Shown here in pieces: positions 1-4,902 of a stretch of DNA of 6,001 nt. The stretch is from the NCBI GenBank assembly GCA_019247865.1, contig JAFBAJ010000127.1, forward strand, positions 1 through 6,001, in the 5' to 3' direction. Numbering within the stretch: position 1 is the stretch's first letter; each line of letters begins with the position of its first letter. This DNA is from Acidobacteriota bacterium (GTDB lineage: Bacteria; Acidobacteriota; Blastocatellia; Pyrinomonadales; Pyrinomonadaceae). The notes beneath the pieces were generated by a model that was given only the letters and a program-made list of their open reading frames with translations, ran no database searches and had not been told where the DNA came from. A program made the position numbers and the translations under genes.

Positions 1-633
1 GCAGAGGTTGATCGTCTGCGACGCGAAGGCCATCTGGTGCTCGACCTGCGCGCGGCGGCTCTGTACGGCGCGGGGCACATCGCGGGCGCGCTCAACATCG
101 GTCTTGGCGGGCAGTTCGCGACGTGGGCGGGCACGCTCATCAACGCGGGCACGCCGCTCATCCTCGTCGCAGAAGATGAAGCGCATGTTGACGAAGCTCT
201 GATGCGCCTCGCGCGCGTCGGAATCGAATCGGTCGCGGGCTATCTGAGCGGCGGCATGAGCGCGTGGGAAGAGGCGCAGCTTGAGACGGCTGCGATTCCG
301 CAAATTTCGGTAGACGAGCTGAAGGAGCGCATCGAGCGCGGCGAAGACCTGCAGGTCATAGACGTGCGCCGCCCTGCGGAATATTCGGACGGCCACGTGC
401 CGCGCGCCGCGAGCATGCCGCTCTCGATGGAGCTGGCAAAGCAGGTGGCGCAGACTGCGCAACTCGACCAGAAGCGTCCGACCGCCATCATCTGCGCCGG
501 AGGCTATCGCTCCAGCGCGGCCACGAGTCTCCTCGAACAGCACGGCTTTCATCATCTGCTGAATGTCACGGGCGGCACCGGCGCATGGGTCAGGGCCGGA
601 CATCCGGTCGAAGCCACGGAGCTGCGCGGATAA
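1..633 (+). CDS. Tandem rhodanese-domain protein, 3' part (probable C-terminus of an MBL-fold persulfide dioxygenase-rhodanese fusion)
   Basis: The frame is open from base 1 to the TAA at 631-633, so the gene begins upstream; the GTG at 37 is an internal codon. The visible 210 residues hold two rhodanese-like domains. The first (about residues 10-90) has the LDLR..ALYGAGHIAGALN entry motif. Where the active-site cysteine should follow LILV it has alanine (bases 169-171), so it is a pseudo-rhodanese. The second (about 100-205) has VIDVRRPAEYSDGHVPRA and the loop IICAGGYRSS, with the catalytic Cys encoded at 493-495. An inactive plus an active rhodanese domain at the C-terminus is the known layout of CstB-type proteins, where an N-terminal metallo-beta-lactamase persulfide dioxygenase oxidises persulfide and the rhodanese transfers sulfane sulfur. 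The dioxygenase part is inferred, since it lies outside the window. A stand-alone tandem sulfurtransferase is the alternative. The cytoplasm is the likely location. Confidence 0.85.
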   Translation, partial: AEVDRLRREGHLVLDLRAAALYGAGHIAGALNIGLGGQFATWAGTLINAGTPLILVAEDEAHVDEALMRLARVGIESVAGYLSGGMSAWEEAQLETAAIPQISVDELKERIERGEDLQVIDVRRPAEYSDGHVPRAASMPLSMELAKQVAQTAQLDQKRPTAIICAGGYRSSAATSLLEQHGFHHLLNVTGGTGAWVRAGHPVEATELRG

Positions 634-634
634 A

Positions 635-689
635 CACGGATTATTGAATTTGATGTAGAATCCGTAATCATCTGCGAAAATCTGTGGCC
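635..689. repeat. Dispersed-repeat-like intergenic fragment with a short inverted repeat
   Basis: The spacer begins two bases after the rhodanese stop with the words CACGGATT, AATCCGTAATCATCTGCG and AAAATCTGTGGCC. This wording resembles the 'atccgtgtt-catctg-aaaatctgtggc' sequences that recur between genes in several GC-rich phyla; that resemblance is from memory, not a search. Within it ACGGATT (636-642) and AATCCGT (659-665) are exact inverted copies with a 16-base loop. It is AT-richer than the genes around it. No T-run follows the stem, so it is not a typical intrinsic terminator. Confidence 0.45.
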
Positions 690-751
690 TATTTGAATCG
701 TTGTGAGAAGGGGAGAGGCGCGCTATTAATTATCGAACTGTCGGAGAGCTG

Positions 752-2314
752 TTGGGCATCATCATCATCGCCACGCTGCATGGCTACGGGGCGGCGTGGC
801 TCGCCGTGCGGATGCTCTTTCGCCCGCACCGGCCGATAAAATTATTGGGCCTCACCGTCTGGCCGCAGGGCATGATCCCGCGCCACCGCGAGCGCCTCGC
901 CGAGACCATCGGCAAAGCCGTCGGCAACGAGCTGGTCTCGCAGGAGACTGTCGTCAGCGCGCTCTTCGAGACAGATTTCTTTCAGCGCAAAGTTGAAAGC
1001 TTCGTCAACGCTTATACCGTCGACCTCCTGAACACCTCTTATCCTTCGTTCATCGACATCCTGCCGCGCGCGGCGCGCGCTCCAGTGCTCGACGCCATCT
1101 CCGCGCTGCAATACCGGATCGCGGACTACATCGCCAACGCCCTGCGGAGCGAAGAGACGGTCGAGGCCGTCTATGGTTTCGTTGACCGGCGCGTGGAGGA
1201 GCTGCTCGCGCGGCGGCTCAGCGAGACGATTGAAGAGGAGCATTTCGAGCAGGTCATCGGCTTCATCGAAGAGCGTTTTCGCGGCCTTGTCACAGAGCCG
1301 GGCTTTGAAGCGAAGGTGCGCGATTTCGTCTCCGGGCGGCTGGACGACCTGGCCGCGTCGAACGCGACGCTCGCCGAGATGTTCACGCCCGAAACCGTCG
1401 CCCTCATCAAAGAGCGCATCGACCGCCAGTTGCCGCCCGTCGTGCATCAGCTCGCGGACATTGCGACCAACAAGAACACGCGGACGCAGATCGGCGCGCT
1501 CATCAAGCGCGAGGTGGACGAATATTACGGGCAGCTCTCGTTCTTCAAAAAGATCTTCGTCTCGCGCGACAAGATTCATCGTGAAGTGGATGACATGGTC
1601 AACTCCACTCTGCCGCGCCGCGTCGAAGAGTTCCTGCGCGGCGAAGCCTTCGAGCAGGAGGCCGAAAATTTTCTCAACTCGACGGTTGATAACCTGCTCG
1701 CGCGCCCGATCAACGAGCTGGTCGGGCAGGTCGCGCCGGATAAGCTGGAGCTTATTAAGAACCAGATCTCCGAACGCGTTCTGGCGCTCGCGCAGAGCGA
1801 GGAGCTGGCGCGCTCAGTTTCGGCCTACACGACCGACGCGCTCGAAAGAGTCAAGCCGCATACACTGCGCGCCATCCTGGAGCACGCGAGCCCGGATTCG
1901 TCCGCGCGGCTCAAGAGCTTTCTCGCGCGCGGTCTCCTCAATGCGCTCTCGCGCGAAGAGACCGGGCGCACCATCAACGCCATCCTCAGCGCGCAGATCG
2001 AACGCCTGCTCGTGATGCCTCTGGGAAAATTGTCCGACCTCGCGCCCGAAGACTCCATCCGCAAAGCGAGCGCGGCGCTGACCGAGCGCATCACCGCCGC
2101 CGCCAGAGAGAAGCTGCCCGGCGCTATCGCGGAGTTCGACATCGGCGGCATCGTCCGCAAGAAGGTCTCGGAATATCCGGTCGAAAAGCTGGAAACGCTC
2201 GTCCTCTCGGTCGCGCAGCAGCACCTCCGCACGATCGAGATGTTCGGCGCGGTCATCGGCCTCGTCATCGGCATCGCACAGGCTTTCTATCTGTGGTGGA
2301 AGCTCTACAGATAA
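752..2314 (+). CDS. DUF445 family membrane-anchored helical protein
   Basis: The 520-residue product fits DUF445 (YheB/YjiN-like) proteins, whose biochemical role is unknown. It opens with a hydrophobic stretch (residues 2-22) leading into the family signature: GYGAAWLAVRMLFRP, then WPQGMIPRHRERLAETIGKAVG (37-58). The central part, about 60-490, is almost wholly charged amphipathic helix, and residues near 192, 307 and 410 start three similar helical units. The C-terminus carries KLETLVLSVAQQHLRTIE and a second membrane segment (about 496-516), as usual in the family. A large soluble helical domain anchored at both ends is the expected topology. The start is uncertain: there is no ATG at the N-terminus. 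TTG at 752 is used here, with GGAG at 743-746; CTG at 749 or ATT at 725, behind the purine-rich 707-718, are alternatives. An in-frame TGA at 704 limits any extension. Confidence 0.85.
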   Translation: MGIIIIATLHGYGAAWLAVRMLFRPHRPIKLLGLTVWPQGMIPRHRERLAETIGKAVGNELVSQETVVSALFETDFFQRKVESFVNAYTVDLLNTSYPSFIDILPRAARAPVLDAISALQYRIADYIANALRSEETVEAVYGFVDRRVEELLARRLSETIEEEHFEQVIGFIEERFRGLVTEPGFEAKVRDFVSGRLDDLAASNATLAEMFTPETVALIKERIDRQLPPVVHQLADIATNKNTRTQIGALIKREVDEYYGQLSFFKKIFVSRDKIHREVDDMVNSTLPRRVEEFLRGEAFEQEAENFLNSTVDNLLARPINELVGQVAPDKLELIKNQISERVLALAQSEELARSVSAYTTDALERVKPHTLRAILEHASPDSSARLKSFLARGLLNALSREETGRTINAILSAQIERLLVMPLGKLSDLAPEDSIRKASAALTERITAAAREKLPGAIAEFDIGGIVRKKVSEYPVEKLETLVLSVAQQHLRTIEMFGAVIGLVIGIAQAFYLWWKLYR

Positions 2315-2320
2315 AAGATT

Positions 2321-2426
2321 TGGTCCTGGGACTTTGGTCTTAGGTCTTTGTACGCTCGTCAAGCTTGAATGATACATCTCAAGCTGACCCACACATCAAA
2401 GACCTAAGGCCGAAGACCAAAGACCA
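2321..2426. repeat. Nested long inverted repeat in the DUF445-DUF2807 spacer
   Basis: The outer arms are 2321-2350 and 2397-2426. Matching one with the reverse complement of the other gives 25 of 30 identical bases; two of the five differences would be G-U pairs in RNA. Both arms are built from GGTCTT/GGTCTTTG-like words. The innermost 12 bases (CTTAGGTCTTTG and complement) are exact. Inside the 46-base loop sits a second stem: GTC plus AGCTTGA (2358-2360, 2362-2368) against TCAAGCT plus GAC (2379-2388), with one bulged A. The structure starts 6 bases after the DUF445 stop. It could act as a transcript 3'-end structure, but no clear T-run follows. The wording also resembles dispersed intergenic repeats, so a mobile or REP-like origin is equally possible. 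Confidence 0.7.
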
Positions 2427-2475
2427 GTTGAACTTTTATTTGGCTTTAATCGTTCCTCTACCAGAATCTTTCCCT

Positions 2476-2484
2476 AAGAGGAGG
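2476..2484 (+). promoter_or_regulatory. Strong ribosome binding site that fixes a TTG start
   Basis: AAGAGGAGG lies 11 bases upstream of TTG 2496. No other start codon lies in frame at a suitable distance, and the TTG opens directly into a signal peptide, so this site decides the start of the lipoprotein gene. Confidence 0.7.
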
Positions 2485-2495
2485 ACGCGAAAAAG

Positions 2496-3149
2496 TTGAA
2501 GATCATATCCATCCTATTGCTGACGGCGCTGCTCACCGGATGCAGCGTGATGAAGGGATTGGGCGAAGGCGTCCACGGCTCCGGCGTCATCAAGAGCGAG
2601 AAGCGGAACGTCGAAGCTTTCACCGCGCTCGATACCTCCGGGGCTTTTGATATCGAGATCGTGTGCCAGAAAGAGCCGAGTCTTGAGCTTGAAGGCGACG
2701 ACAACATCCTGCCGCTCGTCAAAGCGGAAGTGCGCGGCGGGACGCTCTACCTGAGCCCGGACAAGCCGTACTCCACGCGCAAGTCCGTGCGCGTCCGCAT
2801 CACCGTGCCGAACCTGGAGAGCATCTCGTCGTCCGGCGCGGGCAGCTTTCGCGTCACGGAGCTTAAAAATGAGCAGCTCAAGATCGACACCAGCGGCGCT
2901 TCCAACATAGACCTCGCGGGCCAGACGCGCTCGCTCGATCTGGACATGAGCGGCGCGAGCAAGGTTGATTCGGAGAGCCTCAAAGCCGAACGCGTCCGCA
3001 TCTCTCTGAGCGGCGCGGGCAAAGCCAACGTCTATGCCTCCGAGGAGCTGAACGCGGACGTCTCCGGCGCGGGCAGCGTGACTTACACAGGCGATCCCAA
3101 GACGGTCAACAAAAAAGTTTCGGGCATCGGTTCGGTCTCGAAGAGATAA
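2496..3149 (+). CDS. DUF2807 (GIN-domain, 'auto-transporter adhesin head'-like) lipoprotein
   Basis: The 217-residue product starts with a short lipoprotein signal peptide: Lys-2, a hydrophobic run ISILLLTALL, and the lipobox LTGC with the acylated Cys at residue 16. It should therefore be exported and lipid-anchored. From about residue 33 it matches the DUF2807/GIN pattern: (N)VEAFTALDTSGAFDIEI, GDDNILPLVKAEVRGGTLYLS, VRVRITVPNLESISSSGAGS. Six turns then follow around the recurring SGA/SGI motif (about 113, 133, 152, 173, 190 and 209), which in known structures form a beta-solenoid. No enzymatic residues are evident, and the family's function is not established; surface or envelope roles are usually assumed. 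Start TTG follows a strong AAGAGGAGG. The gene ends 12 bases before a long inverted repeat that now carries an insertion sequence. Confidence 0.88.
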   Translation: MKIISILLLTALLTGCSVMKGLGEGVHGSGVIKSEKRNVEAFTALDTSGAFDIEIVCQKEPSLELEGDDNILPLVKAEVRGGTLYLSPDKPYSTRKSVRVRITVPNLESISSSGAGSFRVTELKNEQLKIDTSGASNIDLAGQTRSLDLDMSGASKVDSESLKAERVRISLSGAGKANVYASEELNADVSGAGSVTYTGDPKTVNKKVSGIGSVSKR

Positions 3150-3161
3150 AAGGAAGTTTTC

Positions 3162-3190
3162 GCCACAGAGGACACAGAGGGCACAGAGAA
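3162..3190 (+). repeat. Left arm of a perfect 29-bp inverted repeat (three 9-bp units)
   Basis: After GC, the arm consists of three tandem 9-mers: CACAGAGGA (3164-3172), CACAGAGGG (3173-3181) and CACAGAGAA (3182-3190). It is the exact reverse complement of 3945-3973. The two arms were about 18 bases apart or less before the insertion sequence entered between them. Sequences of this wording are common intergenic repeats in GC-rich soil bacteria (recalled, not searched). Confidence 0.9.
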
Positions 3191-3192
3191 TA

Positions 3193-3200
3193 AAATTATT
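3193..3200 (+). repeat. Target-site duplication, left copy
   Basis: AAATTATT directly precedes the left terminal repeat and is identical to 3937-3944. The 8-bp length is what IS1595-family elements generate on insertion. A perfect match indicates that this copy inserted here and has not recombined since. Confidence 0.92.
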
Positions 3201-3216
3201 GGGTCATGACTAGATA
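3201..3216 (+). repeat. Left terminal inverted repeat of the IS
   Basis: GGGTCATGACTAGATA is identical over 16 bases to the complement of the right end; the match stops at base 17. It contains the 8-bp palindrome GTCATGAC. Between it and the transposase start lies a small hairpin, GCCAT-AGAA-ATGGC (3220-3233). Confidence 0.93.
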
Positions 3217-3246
3217 AGAGCCATAGAAATGGCGTTAAACTAAGTC

Positions 3247-3927
3247 ATGACAGTTAGTTCTAAGCATTTTGTCCGTGCACGAATTTCTCGTGCTAAATTT
3301 CGGCAGCTTTTGAAGCTCTTTGCACTGGATTTGACTGGCGTTCAGATTACTGCATTGACTAATCTGAACCGCAATACAGTTAACCGATATTTGAGATTGA
3401 TTCGTCAGGCCGTTGCTCTTCATTGTCAAAGAGAATCGCCTTTCTGTGGCGATGTCGAACTGGATGAATCTTACTTCGGTGCTCGTCGTGTGCGAGGCAA
3501 GCGGGGCCGTGGAGCGCGAGGCAAGACCATTGTCTTCGGCATCTATAAACGCAATGGTCGGGTCTATACAGAGATCGTCCCGAACTTCAAGAAAGCCAGT
3601 ATTCAGGCCATTATTCGGGGCAAAGTTGATTTGACTTCGACTATTCATACGGACGGCTTTCGCTCTTACGATGGCATCGTTCATATGGGCTATCAGAAGC
3701 ACTATCGAGTCCGTCATGACCTTGATGAGTTCGTGCGTGGCACAGCTCACATCAACGGAATAGAAGGCTTCTGGGGTATGGCAAAGACCCGTTTAGTTAA
3801 GTTCAAAGGGATGAGTCCATCAACCTTTTATTTGCATCTAAAGGAGTGTGAGTTCAGGTTCAATCACAGAGATGAAGACCTTTATCAACTCCTATTGAGA
3901 ATCACTAGATCAGCTATCGCTATCTAG
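3247..3927 (+). CDS. IS1595-family transposase (DDE, ISXO2-like domain)
   Basis: The 226-residue product cuts the IS at its terminal repeats and inserts it at new sites. The N-terminal 60 residues contain a helix-turn-helix-like stretch (LTGVQITALTNLNRNTVNRYLRLIRQ, about 29-54) that could bind the ends. The catalytic part shows the family pattern: VELDESYFGARR with Asp73, HTDGFRSY with Asp136, and HINGIEGFWGMAKTRL, where Asn170 or Glu173 is the third acidic-position residue and Lys180 the following lysine. The basic block RGKRGRGARGK (83-93) is also typical. ATG 3247 is the first possible start, since TAA at 3241 closes the frame, yet no Shine-Dalgarno is visible, so expression is probably weak. 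The stop codon TAG (3925-3927) lies inside the right terminal repeat. Full length, no frameshift. Confidence 0.92.
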   Translation: MTVSSKHFVRARISRAKFRQLLKLFALDLTGVQITALTNLNRNTVNRYLRLIRQAVALHCQRESPFCGDVELDESYFGARRVRGKRGRGARGKTIVFGIYKRNGRVYTEIVPNFKKASIQAIIRGKVDLTSTIHTDGFRSYDGIVHMGYQKHYRVRHDLDEFVRGTAHINGIEGFWGMAKTRLVKFKGMSPSTFYLHLKECEFRFNHRDEDLYQLLLRITRSAIAI

Positions 3928-3936
3928 TCATGACCC
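3921..3936 (+). repeat. Right terminal inverted repeat of the IS
   Basis: This is the complement of GGGTCATGACTAGATA. It contains the transposase stop codon. ACTAGAT at 3904-3910 pairs with ATCTAGT at 3922-3928, so this end can also form a 7-bp hairpin with an 11-base loop that the left end does not share. Confidence 0.93.
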
Positions 3937-3944
3937 AAATTATT
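3937..3944 (+). repeat. Target-site duplication, right copy
   Basis: AAATTATT follows the right terminal repeat and is identical to 3193-3200. Confidence 0.92.
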
Positions 3945-3973
3945 TTCTCTGTGCCCTCTGTGTCCTCTGTGGC
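3945..3973 (-). repeat. Right arm of the perfect 29-bp inverted repeat
   Basis: This is the exact reverse complement of 3162-3190 over all 29 bases; the next base outward does not pair. It ends one base before the TTATAAT sequence in front of the NTF2-like gene. With the IS and one target copy removed, the two arms would face each other across TAAAATTATT only. Confidence 0.9.
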
Positions 3974-3974
3974 T

Positions 3975-3980
3975 TATAAT
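3975..3980 (+). promoter_or_regulatory. Candidate -10 box for the NTF2-like gene
   Basis: TATAAT is a perfect sigma-70-type -10 hexamer lying 43 bases before ATG 4024. No convincing -35 hexamer or extended -10 TG is present, and the -35 position falls inside the inverted-repeat arm. It may thus be a weak or activator-dependent promoter, or chance. Confidence 0.35.
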
Positions 3981-4023
3981 CCCGGCTTTGAGATCGAAAC
4001 AATCTTAAAGGGTGGAGAAACCG

Positions 4024-4593
4024 ATGCGGCGACTGCTATTGCTGATTGGCTTGTCTGTGCTTATGGCTTGCGCCGGAATGGAGAGTGTGATGGCACAACA
4101 GAAGGATGCGAAGAAGGCTGGCGCGCCCGCGCCTCATACGAAGGACGTGGATTCGGTGGATGCGATTCTCGGCGCGCTCTACGACACCATCTCCGGCCCG
4201 GCCGGACAGAAGCGCGACTGGAATCGCCTGCGCTCCCTTTTCCTGCCGGGCGCGCGGCTGATCCCGACCGGCGCGCGTCCGAGCGGAGAGACAGGCGCGC
4301 GTGTGCTCGATGTCGAAGATTACATCGCGCAGGCCGGGCCGTACCTGGAGAAGAACGGCTTCTACGAGCGCGAGATCGCGCGGCGCGTGGACGCCTTCGG
4401 CAACATCGCGCAGGTCTTCAGCACCTACGACTCGCGCCACAAGGCCGAAGACGAAAAACCCTTCGCGCGCGGCATCAACAGCATCCAGCTCGCCTTTCAG
4501 GAAGGGCGCTGGTGGGTCGTGACCATCTTCTGGGACGCAGAGCGCCCAGACAATCCGATCCCGAAAAAATATCTCAAGAGCCGGAAAGATTGA
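4024..4593 (+). CDS. Exported NTF2/SnoaL-like domain protein of unknown function
   Basis: The 189-residue product starts with a signal sequence: MRR, a hydrophobic run LLLLIGLSVLMACAG, and then SVMA-QQ. Either signal peptidase I cleaves after SVMA, or LMAC (Cys16) is a non-ideal lipobox; the cell envelope is the likely location in both cases. From about residue 43 it looks like an NTF2-like cone fold: VDAILGALYDTISG, RDWNRLRSLFLPGARLIPTG, VEDYIAQAGPYLEKNGFYEREIARRVDAFGNIAQVFSTYDSR, GINSIQLAFQEGRWWVVTIFWDAE. Such domains serve as small-molecule enzymes or binding scaffolds; no specific active site can be assigned. ATG 4024 is chosen because GGAG (4014-4017) lies 6 bases upstream; the in-frame GTG at 4012 would overlap that site. 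Before the IS arrived, the spacer to the DUF2807 gene was about 130 bp. Confidence 0.82.
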   Translation: MRRLLLLIGLSVLMACAGMESVMAQQKDAKKAGAPAPHTKDVDSVDAILGALYDTISGPAGQKRDWNRLRSLFLPGARLIPTGARPSGETGARVLDVEDYIAQAGPYLEKNGFYEREIARRVDAFGNIAQVFSTYDSRHKAEDEKPFARGINSIQLAFQEGRWWVVTIFWDAERPDNPIPKKYLKSRKD

Positions 4594-4599
4594 GCTGCG

Positions 4600-4749
4600 A
4601 TGAAGGTCTTCGTAGCCGTCAGCCGGGACCATTTCTTTCATCTTCCGCACGCGCAGGCGTGGCAGGATGGTACGTTTCTGCCCGGTCGGTTCAAAAACAC
4701 CTCACCTGTCCCGTCTGCCGGTTGGCATGAGTCCGGCAAAAAGGCTTGA
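4600..4749 (+). CDS. Possible small ORF (49 codons), doubtful
   Basis: An ATG frame starts 6 bases after the NTF2-like stop and runs to TGA 4747-4749. The product begins MKVFVAVSRDHFFHLPHAQ, is rich in His, Pro and Gly, and has no membrane segment or recognised motif. Only a weak GGAAAG (4583-4588) precedes it. It could be a short translationally coupled gene, a decayed remnant, or noise. Evidence is length and proximity only. Confidence 0.15.
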   Translation: MKVFVAVSRDHFFHLPHAQAWQDGTFLPGRFKNTSPVPSAGWHESGKKA

Positions 4750-4890
4750 AATCGTGGTCTTGGACGGGTGATGAAATTTCCGTTCCGGCGGCCGCGGCAT
4801 GGCGGCATGAGCGTTGCTTCCCATCCTGTTCGGATGAGAGCTATAAAACCTGCGCCCACTCGCCGGGCATCTAACATAAAAGCTATTTTC

Positions 4891-4897
4891 GGAGGAG
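4891..4897 (+). promoter_or_regulatory. Ribosome binding site of the HtrA gene
   Basis: GGAGGAG lies 5 bases before ATG 4903. It is close to the ideal anti-Shine-Dalgarno match and fixes the start of the protease gene. Confidence 0.8.
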
Positions 4898-4902
4898 AAT
4901 TT

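Larger units (their letters stand above)
3201..3936 (+). mobile_element. Complete IS1595-family insertion sequence (736 bp)
   Basis: The element has perfect 16-bp terminal inverted repeats (GGGTCATGACTAGATA at 3201-3216, its complement at 3921-3936). An 8-bp duplication AAATTATT lies on each side, and one intact transposase gene fills nearly all of it. Length, duplication size and transposase type agree with the IS1595 family, probably the short IS1016-like group; the subgroup is a guess. It is plainly AT-richer than the flanking genes, with different codon choice, so it came from elsewhere. Undamaged ends and reading frame point to a recent insertion that may still be active. It sits in the loop of a palindromic repeat and disrupts no gene. 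Confidence 0.93.
4594..4902. other. 309-base spacer without a convincing gene
   Basis: The first half keeps a GC-rich, weakly coding-like look and contains the small frame listed separately. TGCCGG/CCGGCA (4716-4721, 4733-4738) can form a 6-bp stem with an 11-base loop, but it is followed by A's on the + strand, not T's, so it is not a terminator for the upstream gene. TATAAA at 4842-4847 is a possible -10 for the protease gene, but I find no matching -35 at normal spacing. None of the CACAGAGG, CCGTAATCATCTG or GGTCTTTGG repeat types is visible here. No riboswitch or tRNA was recognised. Confidence 0.5.

Noticed and set aside
842..1579. 245-codon minus strand frame opposite the DUF445 gene
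   Set aside because: It mirrors the GC-biased codons of a well-supported gene, has no binding site, and its product is an Asp/Glu/Arg-rich composition without any motif.
1814..2392. 192-codon minus strand frame reaching from the inverted-repeat spacer into the DUF445 gene
   Set aside because: It begins in the loop of the nested repeat and is otherwise antisense to DUF445, with no recognisable domain.
3162..3190. CACAGAGGN units as a CRISPR array or integron attachment site
   Set aside because: The units are only 9 bp, directly adjacent with no spacers, and face an exact inverted copy. No cas or integrase gene is nearby, and no attC core-site pattern is present.
3235..3750. 171-codon minus strand frame opposite the transposase
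   Set aside because: No motif and no binding site; it overlaps an intact transposase with all family motifs on the other strand.
3201..3936. IS as a compound transposon or carrier of passenger genes
   Set aside because: The transposase fills the element between its terminal repeats, and no second copy is visible in the window.
3930..4730. 266-codon + strand frame running from the IS right end through the NTF2-like gene
   Set aside because: It starts inside the terminal repeat, crosses the palindrome arm, and then reads the NTF2-like gene in another frame to give an Arg/Ala-rich nonsense protein. The 4024-4593 frame has a signal peptide, a binding site and a domain match.
4716..4738. TGCCGG-11-CCGGCA hairpin as a terminator
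   Set aside because: The stem is followed by A's on the + strand; read on the minus strand the T's precede the stem. Neither orientation gives a stem followed by a U-run.
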